DNA of 64,000 nucleotides, taken from contig JAUMIR010000015.1 of assembly GCA_030847615.1 (NCBI GenBank), positions 6,899,501 to 6,963,500 on the forward strand, in the 5' to 3' direction. Below are positions 21,985 to 33,236 of this stretch, piece by piece. This stretch comes from Gambelia wislizenii. Lineage: Eukaryota; Chordata; Lepidosauria; Squamata; Crotaphytidae. Made by a program: the position numbers and the translations under genes. The notes beneath the pieces are model-generated. The model was given only the letters and a program-made list of their open reading frames with translations. It was not told the DNA's origin and searched no databases. Every line of letters begins with the position of its first letter. The first letter of the stretch is position 1.

Positions 21985-22790
21985 GGGGAAAAGTAGATTC
22001 ACCTGAAATATATGAATGGATTATTAAAATAATTAGTCAGAATGGACAAACTGACCATAATAATTAAAGCGAAATCTTTAAAGAAAAAACATTTAAAAGA
22101 TTGGGAACCATTTCTGATTTATATTGAAAAGAAAGAAAGAATGTCTAATCTCTTGAGTTTTGAATGTTGAAGATCTTGAATAAGATAATATAGCTGGAAG
22201 ATTAACTGATTTTGTGTATGAATAAAGGAAAAATGGTTTATAAAGAAAGGACTTTTTCGGACATTTAAAAAGCAACGCAAGCAGACTCATCAGCTTGCAA
22301 GCCTGCTGCACTGCAAAGTGTCAGTTTCAGATGACGCTGCCCTCTAGCTGTACTGTTGTGGTACCGCGGGGAGAGTTGAGCGTCATATTTGCTTGATTTT
22401 TACTCACAAAAGTTGATCATGAGTAAAAATCAAGCAAATATGACGCTCAACTCTCCCCGCGGTACCGCAACAGTACCGCTAGAGGGCAGCGTCATCCGAA
22501 ACTGACACTTTGCAGCGCAGCAGGCTCGCAAGCTGACGAGTCTGTTTGCGTTGCTTTTTAAATGTCCAAAAAAGTCCATAGATGATGTCTCCAATCGGAT
22601 AAGCTGGAAGTCAGCTGAATGTTATATGTGATAGTAAGATGTCTTATAGGTGTACTCAGGTGAGTGTTTTATGTATAGTATGAAGGTATAGTAAGTTTAC
22701 TATGTTTAAATGTTTGTAATGTGTAATTTGAATAACAGATGTGAAATACATAATAATAATAATAATAATAATAAATGAAGCAATATTTCT
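21985..22790 (+). mobile_element. L1 ORF2 end and 3' untranslated relic, split by the palindrome
   Basis: At 22045-22160 the plus strand reads MDKLTIIIKAKSLKKKH, then DWEPFLIYIEKKERMSNLL, a typical L1 ORF2 C-terminus. The 3' untranslated region runs to an (AAT)n tail at 22751-22775. A 329-bp palindrome is inserted at 22249-22577. Confidence 0.65.
22249..22577. mobile_element. Near-perfect palindromic fold-back element
   Basis: Two 158-base arms (22249-22406 and 22420-22577) with a 13-base loop. Aligned as reverse complements they have no gaps and 8 mismatches by eye, mostly CG in one arm against TG or CA in the other. The ends read GGACTTTTTCGGACATTT and AAATGTCCAAAAAAGTCC. It interrupts L1 3' sequence. 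No coding potential. A clear target duplication was not found (taaagaaa versus atagatga). Confidence 0.9.
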
Positions 22791-22795
22791 GAATT

Positions 22796-23080
22796 TTACA
22801 TAACATTTTTGTTGTGCAACATTACTAGGTTGTTGTTGACTTTTGAAAACATGTTATGCAAAATCCAACAAAGCAAAAAATAAAAATAAATAGCCATAAT
22901 ATTTTGTCCTACTGCAACATTGCTGAATTTTATGTAACATTTTTGCAGCACAACATTTTTTTGTTTTGTTTTACATTGCTGTTTTTTCACATGTAATACA
23001 AAATCCAGCAAAACTGCACAAAAATAGCCAGGTGCTTTTATTGTGTAACTTTGCTGTTTCTTGTGTAACATTGCTGGTTC
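22796..23080. repeat. TTGTGCAACATTGCTG-type diffuse repeat
   Basis: Repeats of gcaacattgctgaattttat, gtaacattgctgg and their complement words (atgcaaaatccaac, acaaaatccagc) are interleaved with the phrase aatagcca. The same words occur at 21680-21960 and, more weakly, at 27180-27560. Origin unknown. Confidence 0.5.
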
Positions 23081-23184
23081 ATATGTTTTTTTAAAAAAAC
23101 CAACCATCTTTCACAAAACACACATTTGGCTACCTGAAAACAGTCCTTCCCATACTGAAATCTGTGCATTCTTAGAAAAGCCTG

Positions 23185-23435
23185 CATAGAATCAGAGTTG
23201 GAAGAGACCACAAGGGCCATCTATTCCACCCCCCTGTCATGCACAGTCAAAACATTTCTGACAGCTGGTCACCCAGTCTGTTTCAAAACCTCCAAAGAAG
23301 GAGACTCCACCACATTTCGAGGCAGCACGTTCCACTGTCACACAGCTCTTACTGTAAGGAAGTTCTTCCTAATATTGAGGTGGAATCGCTTTTCCTGTAA
23401 TTTGAACCCATTGTTCAATCCATTGTTCTGGATTA
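23185..23435 (-). mobile_element. CR1 3' relic
   Basis: tagaatcagagttggaagag, then the conserved CR1 3' end and ORF2 C-terminal codons up to about 23435. Older subfamily with several gaps. Confidence 0.8.
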
Positions 23436-23583
23436 GGTTCTTAGGAGCAGCTGTGTAGCTTTCAGAAAACTGTGTAGTTTTCTGGGCAAGCTGGGTCGCT
23501 ATACATAAAAGCTGTGGAGTTTCCTGTCACAGCAGGAAAAAATAATAATCCTGAGTGTCTCAAAGCTACAGGATGAAAACTTG

Positions 23584-23643
23584 CTTGGGATGGCCCTCGT
23601 GGTCTCTTCCAACTCTGCAATTCTATGATTCTATGATTCTATT
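23584..23643 (+). mobile_element. About 60-bp CR1 3'-end fragment
   Basis: gggatggccctcgtggtctc, then octamer repeats to 23643. Another extremely short CR1 insertion like the one at 6286-6352. Confidence 0.75.
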
Positions 23644-23931
23644 CTCAACATCTGTCTGAACTTGGGAAAACTGAGATTCCCAACTAGAAAATCCACTTGG
23701 ATCAAAGGACTTTCCCAAGATTTGCCTAGACAAGGAAATATGGGATAGCATATCCCATTTGGACAAGGTCCATTTCAAAAGTGTCTCTGCTTAAATAAGG
23801 GGAAACACATTAATTTTTTTTACATAAATGTTATTTGACTCTACTGTTACTGCCATACATAGACCCCACTCTTTACTGGTGAGGTTGAAAAAATCAACAC
23901 CTATGGTGACACTGTAGTAAAGTATCTAACT

Positions 23932-24155
23932 TATAGAATAATAGAATCATAGAATTGTAGAGTTGGAAGAGACCCCAAGGGCCATCCAGTCCAACCCCCT
24001 GCCATGCAGGAAATCATGATCAAAGCATCCCCGACAGATGGCCATCCAGCCTCTGTTTAAAGACCTCCAAGGAAGGAGACCCCACCATGATCTGAGGGAG
24101 TGTGTTCCACTGTCAAACAGCTCTTACTGTCAAAAAGTCCCTCCTAATGTTGAAG
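23932..24155 (-). mobile_element. CR1 3' end, 5'-truncated
   Basis: Octamer terminus at 23932-23958, then about 200 bases of the conserved 3' end up to ctcctaatgttgaag. Confidence 0.85.
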
Positions 24156-24860
24156 AAACTTCTAGGATACAATCTTCTCTGAAATAAATAGTATCACTAA
24201 CCAGCATCTTGAAAATACTCCGAAACTGGCCTTCCTGTTCTTTTTCCAAGGAGACAATCAAAACCATCTCACAAACACTTAATTGGTTATTTACTAATAG
24301 CTGCCTGATTGGTCATCACTAGATATTGGAAAGATCTAAAGGTGATACCTGTGACAACTTGACATAATAAGGCATCGTAACTAGCTCTGATTGAAAAATT
24401 AATTAACTTCAAATAGCCAATGGAAAAAAAGAAAAACACAATTTTGCTGTGATTTGGGATTTTTTTTGTTGAGTATATTGATGGAGCGAGATAATGTTTG
24501 TCTCCCAAAGGCATTCAAATCTTGTTGGCAGATTATGTCAAGGAAAACAATTGGCACCTATAATTTCAGTATTATGACTGTGTAACTTACTTTCAAAGTA
24601 ATTTTATGTACTGCTGTTGGGGAGAGGACAGGTTGCAATATAAAATCTACATGTTTAAAAAAACGCATCAAAGGGCTTTTCCTATGTATTGAGTTACCCA
24701 TTCAATAACTGATCCAGTGGTTCTATTCTAGTTGGGGGGGGGACAAGGGGATTTTAGCCATGGATTTCATGTGAACACAAACCATTACCTTTCCAAGTAG
24801 ATGGGATGTCAATGGGGTGGTGAATCTACTCTGAATTTAAGGCTCACTTTAAAAAGGGAC
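24156..24860. other. Unassigned stretch
   Basis: No gene, RNA or terminal repeat recognised. Open frames are short, without domains. Confidence 0.4.
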
Positions 24861-25154
24861 CTTACCACACTCTGAAGAAAAGCAGCAAAGCAGCAGGAAT
24901 GTTCCATCTTTCCTGCTGCCTTATTGCATGATGTTGGTGTTCTTTCATTCCAGTCCCATGGGGGTGCTGAGGTAAAACCATGGGTTTTTTTTGCTAACCA
25001 GAAAAATCAGTTTTCAAAAAGATGCAGTTTTACCTTGGTCCTCCAGGGGACTAGAAGAAAAGCATGCTGGAAGAATTCTGATGCCATAAGGTGAGGCAGC
25101 AGGAAAGACAGAACATTCCTGCTTCTTTGTCACTTTTCTTTGGAGTGTGGTAAG
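24861..25154. mobile_element. Fold-back (inverted-repeat) element
   Basis: The left end CTTACCACACTCTGAAGAAA and the right end TTTGGAGTGTGGTAAG are inverted. The inverted similarity extends inward about 120 bases per arm (agcaggaatgtt ... ctttcctgctgcc against ggcaggaaagacagaacatt), with substitutions and small gaps. The loop lies around 24985-25030. It resembles a MITE. No coding frame. Confidence 0.7.
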
Positions 25155-25807
25155 AGAAAGATTAATGTTTCTGACCCTTATTCCTTAGATAGATTCATCA
25201 GCCATGCAAGTTCCTTTAAAATTCAAACCAAACCTAAGAGAGGATTCACTGCCCTACTGACATTGGAGCTGCAAGTGGCCACTACGTTCTCCTTCTGGCA
25301 CTTATGGTGTATATGCTTACTAGTCCCAGTGATTCTCCCTAAAACCATACAGAAGAGAAGCATCTCACTCTTTTGTCCAAGAGACAACAAAGCAGCTGGA
25401 GGGGAAGAGAATAGCAGAGGGGAAAGGGTTAAACCCTCCCCTACCCACCCACCCACTGCTGTGACACTTCAGAGCTTGGAAACATGACTTTTCAGCATTT
25501 CCATTCCCAGAATGTAGAAAAGTTAGATTTTGGGGGGATGTTGGCTTGGGGAGTCTAGAAGACATCCAAAAAAGTCCAAACAGTATAATTCCCAAGTTTG
25601 TAGAGGTTCTGATTATCTGCTGTGAAGATACTTACCCTCATTTGGGTCTGATAGTGTAAGAAAGGAGGGAAATTAATTGATTTACTGACTGACTGACTGA
25701 CTGACTGTTTGAACCTGTTAATTCCTTCGTGTTTAGGGTTACATTCCCAGGTATGGGAAGGGGTGGAATGAGGTCAGTGCCCTCCAAATAAAAATTTTGC
25801 TCCCCCA
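25155..25807. other. Unassigned stretch with a (GACT)n run
   Basis: Includes about seven GACT units at 25685-25711. The open frame at 25140-25487 has no domain and no neighbours supporting a gene. Confidence 0.4.
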
Positions 25808-26790
25808 ATGAAATTTTCTTTGAGTCCCCAATTTCTAGCATTGCAGCACCTTGATATTTCAGCTGAACATCTAGACTTGAGCTGCTGGACTTACCTGCCT
25901 GCCCGGAAGCTCCTTTGTGGCCCGGTCTGGCTTCCCCTCCCCCCCCGCTTGCGGCCTCCATGGCCCATGTGGCAGCCAGCATGGGGGGCCACCATTGTTG
26001 TCTTCCCCTTCCCAGCCTGCTCTGTAGTCTGGGAAGGGGTGCAAAAGTGAGCACCAATCAGGGCAGGTCATCCCTGCTCTGATTGGTTGTTCCATTCTAT
26101 ATGGCATGGAGGTCAGGTATATACCCTGGTCTCCACACTGACCAGTGGCTCTTTGGTAGCCAAAACCCACCCTCCCTCCCTTTATTTCTTGTTGCAGGTT
26201 TTTAGGTTATTTGTAGCATGTATTTTCTTTCTGTCACAACTTTGGGGCGGTTGGCATGGGTCCTGATCTGAGGTCATCAGTAATGGGAGGGGGTGTCTGT
26301 CAAGTTCAAGGTCAAGGTCAAGTTCATGGAGAACCCCCCTTTCCCAGCTGTTGGTGAATAAGGGGAGGGTGAGGGGTCATCAGGCATGCAGGGCCTGGCC
26401 AGGACTCATCCCCCTTCATCAGTGGTAGTGTCAGTGGCTAACCAACAGTGATATCATCAGCCAGCATTTGGGTTGGTCGATGTCTGGATCTGGACCCATG
26501 TGGTTTGAACCAATGTTTGCATCTGTTATCAATAAAATTGTGGTATTTATTGCCAATATATATATACATTATCATTTAGCATATATCTTTCTAAATATAT
26601 AATGTGCCTGTCATTATTTGGGGAAAGGGGGACAGGGAGGATGTCCAGCCTGGGCATGAAAATACATTTCAGGCATCCAAAGAAAAGGGGCTGACAATGT
26701 GATACCAAGGGAATGTGGTCATAGCAAATAGAAGAGTTTGTGGTGTGAACACTTTTCAGTATCTCACTATCTGAAATCCAGAAAGAAAAA
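25808..26790 (+). repeat. Repeat H interrupted by LTR-like copy B
   Basis: 25808-25874 and 26659-26790 match 11905-12090 continuously. Between them lies a 784-bp element (25875-26658): GAGCTGCTGGACTTACC, a GC-rich block, paired inverted CCAAT motifs (26052-26090), a TATATA near 26118, then module X with AATAAA near 26530 and the end agcctgggca. No frame. It is most simply a solo LTR. Confidence 0.6.
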
Positions 26791-28481
26791 TATTGGGTTT
26801 GAATTATTTTTTTGTTGGGGGCAGAATTCTTACGTGGAGAGCCATGACTTTATTCCCCCTTTATAGCTATACCCTTGCACTTCATTATTGGGTTCTTTGC
26901 CACCCCAACTGGCAAAAGCACCTGGCTCATTCTGGATATGGAACCATCTGGTGAGGGAGAACTGTGACACTATAAAAAAGAGCTATTTTCTCTAATCCAC
27001 CCCCCCCCCAATCTGCAATTCCCTCTAAGGATGGAAAGAACATTTGTCATTATTCATTTCCTGGGTGAAAAATTCATTTCCTGACACATGGGAAACCTGC
27101 TTGGGAATCAAAATACAGTGGGGAGAATTCTGAAGTTTTCACTCAGTATTCACACATCCCAAAGTGTTTCAGGAAATTATTCTGCACAGAAATACATGGT
27201 GGTTTTTGTTTGTTTTGCATGAAAGTTGTTGGGGTTTGTGTGGAAAAACATTCCTCCCCACTCTTTCCAGAGAGCCACATGTGCTTATTTTGCTGCAAAT
27301 AGTGCTGCACTATTTGCTCTTTTATATGCGACAACAAAAAAGCAAGAAAAATCTCACAAAAAAAAAAAAAAAACCTCGTGCAAAGAGCAGCCAGGAATCT
27401 TGCACCAAATAACCATATGGTTTTGTTGTGCAAGGTTGCTATTTTTGGAGCAATTTTTTTTTCTTATAAAAGGGTTTTGTGGGTGTGTGGGTGTGCATGA
27501 TCTTTCTAGTGCAAGATTTTTGTTGTGCAAAAAACCTGTTTTCTGTAAGGTGTGAATTGTCATTGAAAACTGGCTAGAAATACTGTTTCCTCCACAGTGG
27601 AGAGAAAAATGTGGAAATCATTCATCTTCATTTGTGGAAATAAAACAGTTGCATATTAACATCCCTATTTTCCCCAGATTGCAAATAGTTCAACAATGAT
27701 ATCTTTCTTAGTATCTGTACGACTAGCGTCACAGAGAATCTTTTGCTCTAGGAAATCTACAACACCTCAACCCCATCAAGAATTGTGAAATTATTTGTGG
27801 AATTTTCAATGAAAAAATTATTGGATCAAACAAAATATCTAGGACTATTTTTTAAAAGAGAGACAAAGATAAACATGACTTACCCAAGTGTTTCAGAGAA
27901 TGGAGGACAACAGAGAGGACCCAAGAAGAGGAAGTGGTGGATGCCTTGGCTTCAAAACACATTTATACTCTTGCTACGGACAGCTGTGTAGGTGCCAAAC
28001 AACCTCCTCAGGCAGCTTTCGACATAATTATAGGTACAAGATTGTTGTACGCATTATACCTCAAAACATTTACTAGATATGTATTTTTTCATCCTAGTGC
28101 TTGTTTGTGCTTATTAGCTTTTGATCATCCCAGCTTTGTAGATTGCAAATCGTCTTCATCCTGCAATCATTCTACATGCATATAGAGACCCAAAATAAGA
28201 CCTTTCTGGAACAAGGGAAATTTACAGTTGTCTGAGGAAGGTTTATGTAAAATATTAGAAAATGAGCACTCAGAAACATGTATACAATGCTCATTACCTG
28301 TCAACATCTTTCAGCCAGCCGCTACTGGACATTTTTCATAGCTAGAAGATTATTTTCCTCAGCAAAGATGATTTTTCTGTAAATGTGCAAAATTTAAAAC
28401 TTGGATTGATGATGTTGTTTTGGATAGATTGTTAAAAAAGCAGTAGTACCAGCTGGGTCATTTGCATATTTTTTATCAATT
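26791..28481. other. Unassigned stretch
   Basis: Mixed AT-rich sequence. 27180-27560 carries scattered ttgttgtgcaag-type words like the diffuse repeats at 21.7 and 22.8 kb, plus a poly(A) run at 27357. No convincing coding frame, even though several short frames overlap. Confidence 0.4.
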
Positions 28482-28682
28482 AGGGCTCATCTACACGAGC
28501 CAGGATATGCTGGCCCCCTGCCAGTGTATCCTGACTACTTAGATGGCCCTTATCCCCCCTTCCCCATTACCTGCATAAAATGAGTTGGAGTCCAAACAGG
28601 ATGCTGGCTGGTCACTCAAGCCACCACCACCACCGTTTTCTTCACTAATGTGGAAGCCAGGCAGGGGTCCCACAACATGTGA

Positions 28683-28862
28683 TCCAACAAAAGTCCCTAC
28701 AGCCAGAAAACCCAAGACATATAACCAAAAACCAAACTGAAGGGTTCTGCCAAAAAATAACCAGGATAAACTAATCCCACTCCCAATCATAAAAGGACAT
28801 ATGAAGAAATGAAAGGATAACTAAACCCTGGAGCAGAGAATCCAATAAAATTAAAATTTCTA
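28683..28862 (-). repeat. Penelope-like element direct repeat (3' copy)
   Basis: Starts atccaacaaaagtccctaca and runs through ggagcagagaatccaataaa. Nearly the same sequence recurs in the same orientation at 32299-32463, apart from a short gap. Such direct repeats (pseudo-LTRs) around a single ORF are typical of Penelope-like elements. Confidence 0.8.
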
Positions 28863-28934
28863 AAAGGGTAACAATACCCCACTGAAAAGAGTGCAAATGC
28901 TAAAAATATATTAATAGTGAATAATAAAAGCTTA

Positions 28935-28974
28935 AGGCCAGACGTGTTTGGACAGCAGTCTTCCTCAGTGGCCT
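28935..28974 (-). ncRNA. Degenerate hammerhead-ribozyme-like motif of Penelope-like element
   Basis: In minus-strand order: AGGCCA, CTGAGGA, a GAC-TGCT-GTC hairpin, CAAAC, AC, GTC, TGGCCT. AGGCCA pairs perfectly with TGGCCT (stem I), CTGAGGA fits the CUGANGA core, GAC/GTC gives stem II, AC/GT gives a two-pair stem III, and GUC would be the cleavage triplet. The conserved G of GAAA is C here and an extra A precedes stem II, so this copy is probably inactive. Hammerhead motifs are known in Penelope-like elements. Confidence 0.6.
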
Positions 28975-29433
28975 ACAAGCATTCAAAATGTATAACAACA
29001 CAACAGCTCACTCAATGTGACTCTGCTCAATTCCAAAGCAACAATGTACTACTCCTGCTCACAGAGTATCTTATATAACCAACTGAACTGGTAATGGGAA
29101 CGATCCTGCCAAGACTCAAGAAAAGAAAAGGTCCTAGGGAAAACTTAGGATGTGGAAGGACATTGAAAAACTCAACCAACCACTTACACCCACACCTTTA
29201 CCCACCAGGGGTCCAATTTTACCAACCATGTGTCCATTTGAGTACCAACATTGGTAGTAGTTTTATGTACTTAGTATTGGATATCCCATTAATACATCAG
29301 AATTTAAATGAAGTTCTTCTCCTGTTCACAGAACCTTTTCTATAACCAGTCAAACTGGTGGTGGCAACCATCCTGTCAAGACTCAAGAAAAGAACTAAGA
29401 GGAAATTTAAGGTGTGAAAGGACAGCAAAAGAC

Positions 29434-32295
29434 TCAAACTAGCCAATTCACATTTTCATTTAAACCAATCGGGGATTCAGATTTCAAATGATGAATCCAT
29501 TTGAGTTCCAATATCTGTAATTGTTTTATATTTTTAGTATTGAATATCCCATCTATGCACCAGAATTTGAATGAATCAAGGGTATGATGTTTCTCAAGAA
29601 AATGTTTTATCGATGGAGCTTCTATTTTACGGTTTTTAATACAACTTCTGTGTTCTGTGACCCGAGTTCTTATCGCTCTGCTCATCATCCCCACATAAAT
29701 TAATTTGCAAGGGCATTCAATTATGTATATGACATTTTTACTAGCACATGTAAAAAGTTTGTATATTTCATAACTTCTACCATCAGCAGTATTCACAAAA
29801 CATTTCAAATTGCTGCTGTGTCTGCATACCGAACAATGTCCACAAATGTAATGTCCCTTGGCAATCAAACTGTTTTGTACTACTGGAAAATCAAAATCTG
29901 CCCGTACTAATATATTCTTGATGTTTTGAGTATGTTTATAGGCAAACATCGGTTGATTTTTATATCCGGGTATATTTTCAAGCAAGTGCCAATGTTTCAT
30001 AATACTTTCTTTAACCCTCTGTGAATGTGTGTTAAAAGTCAGTGGTATAACCACCCTATCAGGTGCTCTCTTAGGTCTGGAATCAAACAGAAGTTTCTTT
30101 CGATCTAATTTACAAACTTTGTCTTCTGCCTCTTTTATAACCTTTAAGGGATACCCTTTCTCCAAAAATTGGAGACATGTAATATTCGATTCCCTTTCAA
30201 ACTCTTCCAGTGTTTTACAATTTCTTCTAATACGTAAAAATTGTGAGTACGGAAGGTTGTTTTTAAGAGGCGTTGGATGATAGCTGTCATATCTTAAAAA
30301 TGAATTAACATCCTTTGGTTTTCTATATAGGTTCGTTTCAAATGAGCCCCTATTTATTTGAATATATATATCTAGGAAATTCACTATACAGGAATTATAT
30401 ACCATATCAAATTTGATGCTTTCATGGATACCATTAAGAAAAACCAGAAACTCCTTGAGAGAAGATTCAGATCCCACCCATATACAAAAATACCATCTAA
30501 AAATCTTTTCCATGTATATATATGGGGGAAAAAAACTCATTGCTTAATATATAGGAACATTCAAAATGGTCCATGTATAAGTTTGCCAACTCTGGGGCAA
30601 ACTTACATCCCATTGCCACCCCAGAGGATTGCCAGTAGAATTGGTTCCCAAATCTAAAATAATTCTCGGTCAAAGTTATTTCAATAAGATGTAACTGAAA
30701 CTGAATAGGTGGAAGTCCCATAGGTTTAGACAACATAGCTGCTTCTAAGATCTCCAAGGCCTCATTCTGGGGAATGTTAGTGTAAAGTGATATGACATCG
30801 AATGTCACCAAGAAAAATTCCTCTACAGGAAGTGTTAGTTGTTCTATATATTTAACAAACTCCTTGGTGTTTTTTATATATGATGGTATATCCGGAATTA
30901 GAGGTTTCAGAAAAGATGAAATATATGTGGCCAACAGTTCCAGGATAGAACCACAACCTGATACAATAGGTCTACCCGGAGTAGGAATTTTGTCCTTATG
31001 TATCTTAGGAAGTAAATAAAATAAAGGAATTTTACCTGGGGAATCCAGTAAATATTCATAAACACTAGTTTTTATATACCCCATATTCAATGCCTCTTCC
31101 AGAGTGATTTTAATCAGTTTCAAAATATCTTCTGTTGGATCTTTCATACATTCCTTGTAGTGTTTTATATTTGATAATTGGCTATATGCCTCTGTTTCAT
31201 AATCTTTCCTCTCCCATATGACTATAGCACCTCCTTTATCTGCTGGTTTAATTATTATATCTTGCCTTTTTTGCAAATTCTCCAAAGTAGCTTGATGTAG
31301 TTTAGATAAATTGTGCCAACGATTGGATTGGGAGGTAAAGATATCCTGCATGTCTTTTAACACGTTGTCTTGAAAGACCTTAATGTATGGGTCATCGATA
31401 TCGGGGTTAAAGTTAGATTTTTTTAAAAAAAATTCTTATATCTATCCGTATCTGGGGTCCCAGGTATTCACTGGTTGTCCCATTCCTAGAAAAAAACTTG
31501 ACCAATCTAATTTTCTGAAACAATTGATGAACTTCCTGCATAGTATCAAAAGAATTATACCTAGGAGTTGGAACAAATGAAAGACCTCTATTTAAAACTT
31601 CTACTTCCAGATCAGATAATGAAGATTTTGATATATTAACTATCTGGGTCTGGAAAGGTGTCTGCCCTTGTACATATTTCTTATCTCCATATCTCTATCT
31701 TTGTATCTCCACCTGTTGGACTGTTTTTCTAAAAAAAGGTCTCCTACTGGTTTTAAAGTGGTTTATGGAATGATCAGTGGAAGAGTCATTGGTAAAACCC
31801 CCAATCCTATTATCTTCTTTACTTGTATCTATACTGTGGTCAAAAGAAACTCTTTTCTTATTATTTGTAGAAGTCAGTACAGTACGGGATTTCCAGGAAT
31901 AAACCTTTCCTTCTTGGTAATCCCTTTGAGTTCATTTTTTTTAGTTACTTCTACATCAAATTCCTCTAGTCTACTGTTTAATATGCTAGAATTCATCATC
32001 TTATTAAATTCCTGTTTATGATGTTCTATTTTCTAGAAACATACCAGTAGGCTTTATAATTTTTAAGCCTCTTGGGATCATCTGTGCTTTGCAATATTCC
32101 CCCAATGCTCCCATGTGTGTTTCTAGTCTCATTTTTTCAGAGACAATTCCAAAAGTATGTTAAAATCTGTTACTTCATGTTTAGTATTACTAGATTTGCC
32201 AAAAAAAGAGTCTGTTTGTAAAAGGTTTTGTATATAATCTGTGGAGTAACTGGATGTCTCCATCTTATTTGTCCTGACCACACCCTGTATACAGC
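29434..32295 (-). pseudogene. Penelope-like element ORF: reverse transcriptase plus GIY-YIG endonuclease
   Basis: N-terminal part near 31580-31450 is readable (LSFVPTPRYNSFDTMQE, then FQKIRLVKFF), with breaks. The RT block spans 31363-30497: IIKPADKGGAIVIW, PLFYLLPKIHKDK, PGRPIVSG, VTFDVISLYTNIP and SSGVAMGCKFAPELANLYM. The YxDD region near 30480 is altered: WYFCIWVG where YxDD-like residues are expected. The second block, 30540-29434, holds NFLDI, LYRKP, a CGHCSVC Cys motif and the endonuclease NVIYIIECPCKLIYVGMMSR followed by RTRVTEHRS. The two blocks overlap in different frames at 30497-30540, so there is at least one frameshift. Penelope-like elements use this RT and GIY-YIG nuclease for target-primed insertion, often near telomere-like or AT-rich targets. 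Confidence 0.9.
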
Positions 32296-32298
32296 AAT

Positions 32299-32463
32299 CC
32301 AACAAAAGTCCCTACAGCCAGAAAACCCAAGACATATAACCAAAACCCAAACTGAAGTGTTCTGCCAAAAGTAAACTAATCCCACTCCCAATCATAAAAG
32401 GACATATGAAGAAATGAAAGGATAACTAAACCCTGGAGCAGAGAATCCAATAAAATTAAAATG
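32299..32463 (-). repeat. Penelope-like element direct repeat (5' copy, truncated)
   Basis: Partner of 28683-28862. It ends at aataaaattaaaatg, just before sequence belonging to the host inverted-repeat element, so the upstream part that would hold a hammerhead motif is missing. Confidence 0.8.
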
Positions 32464-33236
32464 TCTTGCCCTCATTTCACCCCTATATCTGCCCCAGGGA
32501 TTGTTGGGATTGCCCAGGGTAAATGTCCTGCCTTGTTTGGACTACAGGACTCTGGAATAGGAGCAAGCCAGGGTATTTGGTGGGTGTAGAAAAGCCCTTA
32601 GCTTCTCCTTTTGTGTTTTCTGTCTTTGCATGTGTTGAGATGCAAAAAGGGAAAAGATACTAGTTCTGCTCAGAGAGATTGCTCACAAATTATGAATAAC
32701 ACAATGAAGAAGAAAGCTCTTTTCATTTGGGTGTCATGCTGGTGGCAAAAAGTCTTGTGGAGCTTGAGAAGCTTTGAGAGGTTGCCTCAACCAAAAATTT
32801 TCCAAATAAGTAGAAATTCAATACTCCATACTTCCTACTCAATACATACTTTTAAGCCTTTATGTTGGTGCCATTTACATGATGAAAATGTAGTGGTAAG
32901 AATTCATGTCGAACCCTGGTTGTTTACATGTACGTCAGGTCAGGCACATGATTTTCGGAAGGGGGGCCACCTTTTATCCCACAACCTGTGGGACTTCCAG
33001 TCCAACAGTTTGTGCCGGTTTTAAAAAAAGACACCGGAGGATTCAGAAAATCATATGTTTAAACACCCCAGGACAAGATATCTCATTCCTAGGTGATGAC
33101 TGGAAATTGTGGTTGGCATGGGTGAGCACTGGCCCGTAAGGGGATGGGCTATCTGCCCCTTTCTTTTTTAAAACATCCCAAATTTTAGAGGTAATCCTCC
33201 ATTGTTCATCTGCCCTTCACCAGTGAGGTCTCAGAG

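Larger units (their letters stand above)
28482..32598. mobile_element. Terminal-inverted-repeat element hosting the Penelope-like element
   Basis: Left end AGGGCTCATCTACAC (28482-28496) and right end gtgtagaaaagccct (32584-32598) are inverted repeats with 13 of 15 bases matching. Left and right internal sequence (28497-28680; 32465-32583) is non-coding. The Penelope-like element lies between. Possibly a hAT-type MITE. The expected 8-bp duplication is not convincing (tatcaatt versus tagcttct). Confidence 0.5.
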
